Positions 1 to 7,400 of a stretch of 9,307 nt of DNA are shown here, in pieces. The notes under the pieces are model-generated. The model saw only the letters and a program-made list of their open reading frames with translations, did not search any database and had not been told where the DNA came from. Numbering within the stretch: position 1 is the stretch's first letter; the number at the start of each line of letters is the position of its first letter. Source of the DNA: AcAMD-5 sp044343935 (GTDB lineage: Bacteria; Actinomycetota; Actinomycetes; S36-B12; UBA5976); NCBI GenBank assembly GCA_044343935.1, contig JBIJDU010000032.1, positions 1 through 9,307 on the forward strand. The letters are read 5' to 3'. A program made the position numbers and the translations under genes.

Positions 1-913
1 GAAGTAGATATAGAACTGCCATTCGAACGTAAACACCATTTTTCACTTGATCCACAATTAGCGATCTCTCCCCGTCCGCAACTTGTGAACTAATTTCAAT
101 TCCTCGGTTCATCGGACCTGGATGCAGTACAATTCCAGCGGGTTTCATTAAGTTAGCGCGAGCAAGGTCAAGTCCATACCGATTTGAGTATTCTCTTGCG
201 CTTGGAAAAAAAGCCGCTTGCATCCGCTCTTGCTGAACACGTAACATCATAACAACATCGGCTTCAACTAAGGCTTCATTTAAATCATAATTAATTTGCA
301 CCGGCCAAGTACTCATCTGATTAGGTAATAATGTAGGTGGTGCAACTAAAGTAACTTTTGCACCAAGCGTATTTAGTAACCAAACATTCGATCTCGCAAC
401 TCTGGAATGTAGTACATCGCCTACGATCACCACTTTTATGCCAGTTAAATCACCGCTAGCGCCACCTAACACCCGCCTAATCGTGAATGCATCAAGCAAA
501 GCTTGAGTTGGATGTTCATGCGTTCCATCTCCAGCATTAATCACGTTGGCATCAATCCAGTTCGAATTTGCCAAACGATGTGCAGCACCACTTGCAGAAT
601 GCCGTATCACGATGGCATCGGCTCCCATAGCCTTTAATGTGAGCGCAGTGTCTTTGAGACTTTCACCTTTTGAAACACTTGAACCCTTAGCGCTGAAATT
701 AAGAACATCAGCAGATAACCGTTTAGCAGCTGCTTCAAATGAAATTCGAGTTCGGGTGGAATCCTCGTAGAACAAGTTTACGATGGTTCTGCCTCTAAGT
801 GTGGGCAATTTCTTAATTGGACGATCGCTAATGACACTTAGCTTTTGTGCAATATCCATAATTGCAATTGCGTCAATTTTTGTTAAATCTTCAGTAGAGA
901 GCAAATGTTTCAT
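1..913 (-). CDS. pyrB: Aspartate carbamoyltransferase catalytic chain, 3'-truncated by window edge
   Basis: This cytosolic enzyme condenses carbamoyl phosphate with L-aspartate to N-carbamoyl-aspartate, the committed step of de novo pyrimidine synthesis. The 304 visible codons start at ATG 913-911 and run off the left edge without a stop. Family members have about 305-320 residues, so only the last few are missing. The carbamoyl-phosphate motif STRTR is at residues 52-56, the SSVSK loop at 78-82, R104-H105 and the HPTQ motif (134-137) follow, R225 and Q227 match the aspartate-domain RxQ motif, and HPGPMNRG is at 264-271. No regulatory chain (pyrI) is seen. The start overlaps the pyrR stop by four bases (ATGA), and an AAAGG site inside pyrR lies 7 bases upstream, so translation is probably coupled to pyrR. 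Ornithine carbamoyltransferase is the nearest alternative, but the HPGPMNRG motif and the pyrR neighbour argue for PyrB. Confidence 0.97.
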   Translation of the reverse strand, partial: MKHLLSTEDLTKIDAIAIMDIAQKLSVISDRPIKKLPTLRGRTIVNLFYEDSTRTRISFEAAAKRLSADVLNFSAKGSSVSKGESLKDTALTLKAMGADAIVIRHSASGAAHRLANSNWIDANVINAGDGTHEHPTQALLDAFTIRRVLGGASGDLTGIKVVIVGDVLHSRVARSNVWLLNTLGAKVTLVAPPTLLPNQMSTWPVQINYDLNEALVEADVVMMLRVQQERMQAAFFPSAREYSNRYGLDLARANLMKPAGIVLHPGPMNRGIEISSQVADGERSLIVDQVKNGVYVRMAVLYLL

Positions 914-1473
914 TTGTCTGCCTTTACTGTGACTAGATCCAAACCATCAATCTCGGTCAACTGAACCTGAACGCTCTGATTTAGCGAAGTTGGAATATTT
1001 TTACCGACATAATCTGCTCTTATAGGTAGTTCTCGATGTCCTCGATCTACCAGCACGGCCAATTGAACGGCAGCAGGCCTACCAAGCTCACTTATCGCAT
1101 CTAATGCAGCCCTTATCGTCCTGCCCGAAAAAAGTACGTCATCTACCAAAACCACCAGTTTATTGTCGATCCCACCTTGCGGAACTGTGGTCTCCGCAAG
1201 TGGGCGCGGTCCGCGCAGCCTGAGATCATCTCGGAACATCGTAATATCTAATGAACCAACTGGAACTTCAGTGTTCTCAATCTCGGAAATCTTTGCTGAT
1301 ATCCGCTTGGCCAACGGAACACCCCGACTGGGAATTCCCATTAAGACTAGATCTTGATTTGAGGTGCGCTCAATAATTTCATGAGCAATTCGAGAAGTGA
1401 TACGAGAAATATCATCTGCACTTAGCAGCACTCCATTAGTTGAGTGCTGCCGATTCTCCGAGGTCGGAGCCAT
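910..1473 (-). CDS. pyrR: Bifunctional pyr operon RNA-binding regulator / uracil phosphoribosyltransferase-like PyrR
   Basis: PyrR binds a conserved hairpin in pyr mRNA when uridine nucleotides are plentiful and reduces expression of the pyrimidine genes. Many members also convert uracil and PRPP to UMP. The product from ATG 1473 is 187 residues, normal for the family. It has a type I phosphoribosyltransferase fold with the PRPP loop VVLVDDVLFSGRT at residues 107-119 (D111, D112), and a C-terminal stretch RGHRELPIRADYVGKNIPTS at 144-163 that closely matches Bacillus PyrR. The frame extends to a GTG at 1497, but ATG 1473 is preferred: AAGGAG lies 7 bases upstream of it, and a GTG start would place that site and the PyrR-binding hairpin inside the coding region. 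The gene follows pyk by 63 bases and overlaps pyrB by four bases. Autoregulation is expected from the leader hairpin. Confidence 0.96.
   Translation of the reverse strand: MAPTSENRQHSTNGVLLSADDISRITSRIAHEIIERTSNQDLVLMGIPSRGVPLAKRISAKISEIENTEVPVGSLDITMFRDDLRLRGPRPLAETTVPQGGIDNKLVVLVDDVLFSGRTIRAALDAISELGRPAAVQLAVLVDRGHRELPIRADYVGKNIPTSLNQSVQVQLTEIDGLDLVTVKADK
921..925 (-). promoter_or_regulatory. Ribosome binding site of pyrB inside the pyrR coding end
   Basis: AAAGG is followed by a 7-base spacer and then the pyrB ATG. It lies within the last codons of pyrR, so ribosomes finishing pyrR would keep it open. This supports both the pyrB start and translational coupling. The match to the consensus is moderate. 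Confidence 0.7.
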
Positions 1474-1480
1474 TCGGCTT

Positions 1481-1486
1481 CTCCTT
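1481..1486 (-). promoter_or_regulatory. Ribosome binding site that fixes the pyrR start
   Basis: AAGGAG with a 7-base spacer to ATG 1473-1471 is the strongest Shine-Dalgarno in this leader. Its AAGG part (1486-1483) forms the 3' arm of the lower stem of the PyrR-binding hairpin, so closing that stem would hide it from ribosomes. Confidence 0.85.
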
Positions 1487-1513
1487 CTCAGCCTCACAGG
1501 ACTGCGTTAAAGG
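1483..1513 (-). promoter_or_regulatory. PyrR-binding RNA hairpin in the pyrR leader (translational repression site)
   Basis: Read on the minus strand, 1503-1490 is AGTCCTGTGAGGCT, which fits the PyrR recognition consensus as I recall it from Bacillus (ARUCCNGNGAGGYU). It folds into an upper stem CAGUCC/GGCUG with one bulged U and the purine-rich loop UGUGA. After a small internal loop, CCUU (1513-1510) pairs with AAGG (1486-1483). That second arm is the pyrR Shine-Dalgarno. The start codon follows almost at once, with no terminator hairpin or U-run between, so control is probably by translation rather than attenuation. PyrR-dependent translational repression is known in Mycobacterium smegmatis. 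The structure was drawn by eye and no folding energy was computed. Confidence 0.85.
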
Positions 1514-1525
1514 TTGGTGAAACCT
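1511..1525 (-). promoter_or_regulatory. Small hairpin competing with the PyrR-binding lower stem
   Basis: On the minus strand AGGTT-TCACC-AACCT is a perfect 5-bp stem with a 5-base loop. Its 3' arm shares bases 1513-1511 with the CCUU arm of the PyrR-binding hairpin, so the two cannot form fully together. It may keep the pyrR Shine-Dalgarno open when PyrR is not bound. No U-run follows, so it is not a convincing terminator for pyk. The stem is short and could be chance. Confidence 0.4.
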
Positions 1526-1536
1526 ACCACATGAAG

Positions 1537-2967
1537 TTATCTGATATCGGATCGTGCATGTCCTATTTGGTGAACTCGCACACCGTTGGTGGTGCCTGAC
1601 TGACCAGGAGGAACTCCGGCAATCACAACTACCGTTTCACCATCTTTAGCTCGTCTTGTTTCCATCAGCATTTGATCCAGATGACGGACCATCTCATCAG
1701 TGCTTGATGCCGGGGCCACCTCAAAACTTTGCACTCCCCAAACTAGCGATAACTGCCTTCTCACCTGTTCCATTGGGGTGAATGCAAGTAACGGTACAAC
1801 TGGTCGCAATCTTGAAACTAACCGGGCTGATCTGCCAGTTTCGGTAAACGCACATAAATAACTTGCCGAAACTGATTGCGCGATTTGTACTGCGCCCCGG
1901 GTGACAGCATAGGCTGTTGACTTTATCGAATCAGTTCCTAAATCTGGCAGTTTTGTACCGCCATCTCGCTCGATAGTTTCAATTATCGAAGACATCACAC
2001 TAACTACGTGTGCTGGGTCTACCCCAACGCTAGTTTCTGCTGAAAGCATCAATGCATCGGCACCATCAAAAACTGCATTTGCCACATCTGATGTTTCAGC
2101 ACGCGTAGGACGATGTGAATTAACCATCGAATCCAGCATTTGCGTGGCCACAATAACTGGTTTGGCAAACTGACGAGAGAGTGTTATTGCCCGCTTTTGC
2201 ACAATCGGAACTTGCTCAAGTGGCAATTCAACTCCAAGATCGCCGCGAGCTACCATGATGGCATCAAATGCTTCAATAATCTCAACCAGGGCATTCACTG
2301 CTTGTGGCTTTTCAATTTTCGCAATGACCGGAACGTGGATTTTCATTTCATCCATTATTCGTTTTACGTCTGCATAGTCCTGTGCGCTTCGCACAAAGGA
2401 CAGTGCAACCATATCAATTCCAGCACCTAGTGCCCAGCGCAGATCTTCCTCATCTTTGTCAGAAAGCGCAGGCACACTTACTGCTACTCCTGGCAGATTA
2501 ATTCCCTTGTTGTTAGAGACATTGCCACCTTCAACCACTTCACAAAAAACATCCGTGTTGGTTTTTGATTTAACTTTGAGCGCAACTAAGCCATCATCAA
2601 TCAAAATCACATCATCTGGATTTACATCGCCAGGTAATCCTTTATAGGTGGTGCTGGCTTTCTCTTTCGTGCCAAGATATTCGTCGGTCGTGATGATGAA
2701 ATCATCGCCTGAAACTAGTTCAACAGGCCCATTTTCAAATAAGCCTAATCGAATCTTAGGTCCTTGCAGATCAGCAAAAATGCCAATATCGACATTTCGA
2801 TTCTTTGCTGCAGATCTGATGTCTGCCAGCATTTTTATCTGATCAGCCCGATTGCCATGTGACATGTTTAGCCGAGCTACATTCATTCCAGCATCAATTA
2901 ATTTTTCAATATTCGCAACAGATGCCGTTGCAGGACCCATGGTTGCAACAATTTTGGCTCGACGCAT
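1537..2967 (-). CDS. pyk: Pyruvate kinase (type II), probably K+-independent
   Basis: This cytosolic glycolytic enzyme transfers phosphate from phosphoenolpyruvate to ADP, giving pyruvate and ATP. It has 476 residues, typical for actinobacterial pyruvate kinases. The barrel starts at the N-terminus with ARLNMSHG at 31-38. DLQGPKIRLG is at 66-75. The catalytic lysine K217 and metal ligand E219 are in AKIEK. D243 in MVARGDLGVELP is the second metal ligand, and T275 is in ATQMLDSM. The small B domain spans roughly 73-165, and the C-terminal allosteric domain follows from about 350. The residue after DLQGP is K71, where K+-dependent enzymes have glutamate; lysine there marks K+-independent members. 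ATG 2967 has a weak AGGG site (2978-2975) 7 bases upstream and follows gltD by 38 bases, so it may be read through from gltBD. Confidence 0.98.
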   Translation of the reverse strand: MRRAKIVATMGPATASVANIEKLIDAGMNVARLNMSHGNRADQIKMLADIRSAAKNRNVDIGIFADLQGPKIRLGLFENGPVELVSGDDFIITTDEYLGTKEKASTTYKGLPGDVNPDDVILIDDGLVALKVKSKTNTDVFCEVVEGGNVSNNKGINLPGVAVSVPALSDKDEEDLRWALGAGIDMVALSFVRSAQDYADVKRIMDEMKIHVPVIAKIEKPQAVNALVEIIEAFDAIMVARGDLGVELPLEQVPIVQKRAITLSRQFAKPVIVATQMLDSMVNSHRPTRAETSDVANAVFDGADALMLSAETSVGVDPAHVVSVMSSIIETIERDGGTKLPDLGTDSIKSTAYAVTRGAVQIAQSVSASYLCAFTETGRSARLVSRLRPVVPLLAFTPMEQVRRQLSLVWGVQSFEVAPASSTDEMVRHLDQMLMETRRAKDGETVVVIAGVPPGQSGTTNGVRVHQIGHARSDIR

Positions 2968-3005
2968 AACCGAACCCTATCTAATTGCAATAAAGCGGGT
3001 GTGGA

Positions 3006-4466
3006 TCACACGGTAAGCGGACGGGTCGATGCCCTAACTGGCCTTGGGAGCGGACTGGCCACACCTGACAGGTAGGTATCAACCGAGGCTGCAGCTGCTC
3101 GACCTTCGGCAATCGCCCAAACGATCAGCGATTGACCGCGACCAGCATCACCACAAACAAAAACCCCAGGCACTGCGGTACTGAAATCATCGTTGCGACT
3201 TAATGCTCCCCGATCTGACAATTCCAGTCCCAATTGATCTATAAGCGGCGACTTTTCCGGACCAGTGAATCCCATGGCGAGTAGTACTAAATCTGCTTCC
3301 AGCTTAATTTCAGATCCTTCAACTGGCTGCAATTTCCCATCCTGGAAAGTTACTTCCACTAATTCAATACCAGTTAACTGGCCATTTTCGCCAATAAAGC
3401 GCTGGGTCGAAACTGCATAGCGTCGCTCGCCACCTTCTTCGTGTGCCGAGGTGACCTTGTATGTCATCGGAAAGGTTGGCCAAGGTTGATAATTTGGCCG
3501 CTCCGCTGGTGGTCTTGGCATGATTTCTAGTTGGACAATGCTGGCAGCTCCTTGTCGAATAGCAGTGCCAAGGCAATCTGCACCAGTATCACCGCCACCA
3601 ATAATGATAACTTTTTTATCTGTGGCAGAAATTTCTACTCTTGCTGGATCTGCATCTTCCGCTAACGCTCGGTTTGCTAACGGCAAAAATTGCATAGCTT
3701 GGTAAACGCCAGAAAGCTCCCGGCCGGGCACTGGTAGATCACGCCACTGCGTTGCGCCATTGGCAAGGACTACCGCGTCATATCGGCGAAGCAATTCTGC
3801 GCCATCTATATCAACGCCAACATTTACGCTGGTGCGGAACTTGACTCCTTCAGCTTCTAATTGTGCGATTCGTCGGTCAAGCACCCATTTTTCCATTTTA
3901 AATTCAGGGATGCCGTATCGAAGTAATCCACCAACACGATCTGCGCGTTCATATACCGCAACAGTGTGACCCACTCGTGCTAACTGTTGGGCAGCCGCCA
4001 ATCCGGCGGGTCCAGAACCAACAATTGCTACCGTCTTGCCGGTTAACCGCTCTGGCGGCATTGGTTTAACAAATCCATTTCGCCAAGCCTGATCAGATAT
4101 CTCAACTTCAACATGCTTAATGGCCACTGCCTCTTGGTTAATTGCGACAACACATGCGCTTTCGCATGGAGCTGGACATAACTTTCCTGTAAATTCAGGA
4201 AAATTATTTGTCGCGTGCAGTCTTTCACTAGCTTCTTCCCACTCACCACGCCAAACCAAGTCATTCCATTCTGGAATTAAATTGCCAAGCGGGCAACCAT
4301 TGTGACAAAACGGGATTCCACAGTCCATGCAACGACCTGCTTGTTCCTGGGTGGCATGAGTTGGGTGCTCGAGGTAAACCTCTTTCCAATCTCTAATGCG
4401 AACGTCAACCGGGCGACGGACTGGTGTTTCTCGAGGCGTAGTTATAAAACCTTTTGGATCAGCCAT
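3006..4466 (-). CDS. gltD: Glutamate synthase (NADPH) small subunit
   Basis: GltD takes electrons from NADPH through FAD and 4Fe-4S clusters and passes them to GltB, which makes glutamate from glutamine and 2-oxoglutarate. The 486 residues are full length. The N-terminal iron-sulfur domain has C46, C49, C54, C58 and then C97, C101, C105. The FAD-binding GSGPAG is at 150-155, the NADPH-binding IIGGGDTG at about 288-295, and a C-terminal FAD motif VCGDAGRG at 437-444. The start overlaps the last 8 bases of gltB (ATGGCTGA), with a strong GGAGG inside gltB six bases upstream, so the two subunits are probably made together. Related proteins such as NADPH-dependent ferredoxin oxidoreductase or dihydropyrimidine dehydrogenase subunits share this fold; the adjoining gltB settles the assignment. 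A 5-bp palindrome covers the stop codon. Confidence 0.98.
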   Translation of the reverse strand: MADPKGFITTPRETPVRRPVDVRIRDWKEVYLEHPTHATQEQAGRCMDCGIPFCHNGCPLGNLIPEWNDLVWRGEWEEASERLHATNNFPEFTGKLCPAPCESACVVAINQEAVAIKHVEVEISDQAWRNGFVKPMPPERLTGKTVAIVGSGPAGLAAAQQLARVGHTVAVYERADRVGGLLRYGIPEFKMEKWVLDRRIAQLEAEGVKFRTSVNVGVDIDGAELLRRYDAVVLANGATQWRDLPVPGRELSGVYQAMQFLPLANRALAEDADPARVEISATDKKVIIIGGGDTGADCLGTAIRQGAASIVQLEIMPRPPAERPNYQPWPTFPMTYKVTSAHEEGGERRYAVSTQRFIGENGQLTGIELVEVTFQDGKLQPVEGSEIKLEADLVLLAMGFTGPEKSPLIDQLGLELSDRGALSRNDDFSTAVPGVFVCGDAGRGQSLIVWAIAEGRAAAASVDTYLSGVASPLPRPVRASTRPLTV

Positions 4467-7400
4467 TGACAGCCTCCATAATCGCGGTTACCACATCTTG
4501 TCCGGTTGCTTCAGCCCTAGCAGTGGCCTCGAGTACTTTTTTGTAGTCGGTAGGCATTATCTTAGTGAAGCGACTCCTTGAATTCGGATCTTGAAGTAAT
4601 TCTTTAGCGAGAACGGAATCAGTTTCATCAAGATGTTTCTGCAAATAATTTTCTACAAAATCCCAATCAGTGTCACTGATTTCTTCTAATTCCACCATCT
4701 CCCGGTTAACGAAACCTAAGTTGAGATCCAGCACATAAGCAATTCCACCGCTCATGCCTGCTGCAATATTCCGGCCAGTTTTGCCCAGAATGAGAACTCG
4801 ACCACCAGTCATGTACTCACAGGCGTGATCACCCGTACCTTCTACTACCAAAGTAGCACCTGAGTTTCGCACCGCGAATCGTTCGCCCACAAGACCGCGA
4901 ATAAAGAGCTCACCTGAAGTTGCGCCATAACCAATAACGTTGCCAGCAATCACATTTTCGCTCGCGTTAAAATTAGCACTACGATCTGGCCGAATCACAA
5001 TTTTTCCACCACTTAGTCCCTTACCAACATAGTCATTTGCATCTCCCTCAACTATTAAAGTCAAACCTCGAGGGATGAACGCACCTAATGATTGGCCAGC
5101 AGAACCGCTAAAGATGAATCGGATAGTTTCATCTGGCAACCCCTCGCCGCCATACTTTCTGGTAATTTCAGCACCAAGCATTGTGCCTACCGTTCGATTG
5201 ACGTTTCGGATTTCAAACCTGCCAACAACTGGCTCTCGATTATTTAAGGCCGAAGATGCGGCGGCGATTAACTGATTATCCAGCGCCTTAGCCAATCCAT
5301 GTTCTTGTCCTGTCGTGTTATGTAGTGCAGAGTCAACATCAGTTGGTCGGAAGAACAATGGCTGCAGATCTAACCCTGCTGCTTTCCAATGGCCCACAGC
5401 ATCAATCACGTCCAGCAGTTCAACATGGCCAATGGCTTCATCTAGCGATCTAAAACCAAGTTGCGCTAACAACTCTCTTACTTCTTGTGCGATATATTCA
5501 AAGAAATTCACCACAAACTCTGGCTTTCCAGAGAATTTCTCTCGGAGAACTGGATTCTGGGTGGCCACGCCAACAGGACAAGTATCTAGATGACAAACTC
5601 TCATCATCACACAACCCATTACAACTAACGGCGCCGTAGCAAACCCAAACTCCTCTGCTCCTAATAGTGCGGCGATCATGACGTCACGGCCAGTTTTGAG
5701 TTGACCGTCTGTTTGAACCACAACACGATCACGAAGACGATTTAGTAACAATGTCTGTTGGGTTTCAGCTAGACCTAATTCCCAAGGTGCACCAGCATGT
5801 TTAAGCGAGGTTAATGGACTTGCTCCAGTTCCTCCGTCGTGCCCAGATATCAAAATCACATCAGCATGAGCCTTAGCAACTCCCGCTGCAACAGTGCCGA
5901 CGCCAACTTCTGAAACCAACTTCACATGGACCCGAGCCTGATTGTTGGAGTTCTTTAGATCATGAATCAATTGCGCTAAATCTTCAATCGAATAAATATC
6001 ATGATGCGGTGGTGGACTAATTAGTCCCACACCAGTTGTGGAATGTCGAGTCTTTGCGATCCAAGGATAAATCTTTTTCCCTGGCAGCTGCCCACCCTCA
6101 CCTGGTTTTGCACCCTGGGCCATCTTGATTTGAATATCATCAGCGTTAACTAAATATTCTGAAGTAACACCAAATCTTCCGCTCGCTACTTGTTTGATTG
6201 CACTTCGTTTTGAGTCACCATTTTCCATAGCAATGAATCGTTCTGGATCTTCGCCGCCTTCGCCAGTATTTGATTTTCCGCCAATGCGATTCATGGCAAT
6301 GGCTAACGTTTCATGCGCTTCGGCTGATATCGAACCATAAGACATGGCTCCGGTTGAGAATCGCTTAAGAATTTCAGAAGCTGGCTCCACCTCATCTATT
6401 GAGATGGCGGGTCGATCAGATTTAAATTTCATCAATCCACGCAATGTCATTAAGCGTTCATTTTGATCATTAACACGATCTGTGTATTCCTTAAATAGTT
6501 CATATCGACCAGCCCGAGTTGAATGCTGTAACTTGAAAACAGTTTCTGGGTCAAATAAGTGCGGCTCACCTTCGCGTCGCCATTGATATTCCCCGCCAAT
6601 AGTTAATTGTCTATGCTTTGGTGAAATTCCACTTGGCGGATATGCGATGTCATGGCGCCGCTTAACCTCTTCTGCAATAACATCAAGTCCGACGCCCCCC
6701 AGTTTTGAAACTGTCCCGGTAAAGTATTCGTCAACAAAATCTTGAGAAAGTCCAATCGCTTCAAATATCTGCGCTCCCCGATAAGAAGCTACGGTACTAA
6801 CTCCCATTTTCGACATTACCTTTAGGACACCCTTGCCAAGCGCCTTTACTAAATTACGAACAGCTTTCTCAGGCGTAATGCCAGTGATCAATCCGTTACG
6901 AACCATGTCTTCAATAGATTCCATCGCCAAATAAGGATTTATTGCGGCAGCTCCGTAACCAATCAAAAGCGCTACGTGATGTACTTCTCTTACGTCACCT
7001 GCTTCAACAATCAATCCAACCTGTGTTCGAGTTCCGCGCTGAACCAGGTGATGGTGCACTGCTGAAGTTAGCAAGAGCGATGGAATTGGTGCAAGGTCGG
7101 TCGTGCTATCTCGGTCACTCAATATTATGAAGGTTTTTCCAGCTTCAACTAAGTTGTCAACTTTTTCGCAAATCTCAGTCAACTTAGCTTTTAATGCGGC
7201 ACCACCGCCTTCAACATCATACAAACCATAAATTCGTTCCGCGGAGAAGTCAGATAGATTCGGTTCGCGATGGATATTAATTATCTTTGCTAAATCATCA
7301 TTATCAATTACTGGGAATGGCAAAACCACCTGTCGGGCATGTTCTGGAGTGGCTTCTAAAATATTTCGCTCTCGCCCGATACTGCTAACCAAGGAAGTAA

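Noticed and set aside
546..770. 74-codon plus-strand frame
   Set aside because: It is antisense to pyrB, whose frame is open on the minus strand through this stretch with all the expected active-site motifs.
1511..1525. Intrinsic terminator for pyk
   Set aside because: The stem is only 5 bp and no U-run follows, so it is kept only as a possible regulatory hairpin.
1537..1600. Possible promoter for pyrR (GATAAC as a -10 with TAGGAC 18 bases upstream)
   Set aside because: The -35 match is poor (about 3 of 6) and the region lies in the pyk coding end. It is not strong enough to annotate without a mapped transcription start.
2140..2430. 96-codon plus-strand frame
   Set aside because: It is antisense to the catalytic core of pyk. 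The odd composition (many N, H, C) is what antisense of a conserved gene gives.
2999..3011. Terminator between gltD and pyk
   Set aside because: It is a short 5-bp palindrome without a U-run, reported only as a low-interest observation.
3364..3576. 70-codon minus-strand frame inside gltD
   Set aside because: It is out of frame with gltD, which encodes conserved NADPH-domain residues here; the peptide is Cys/Trp/Arg-rich with no known match.
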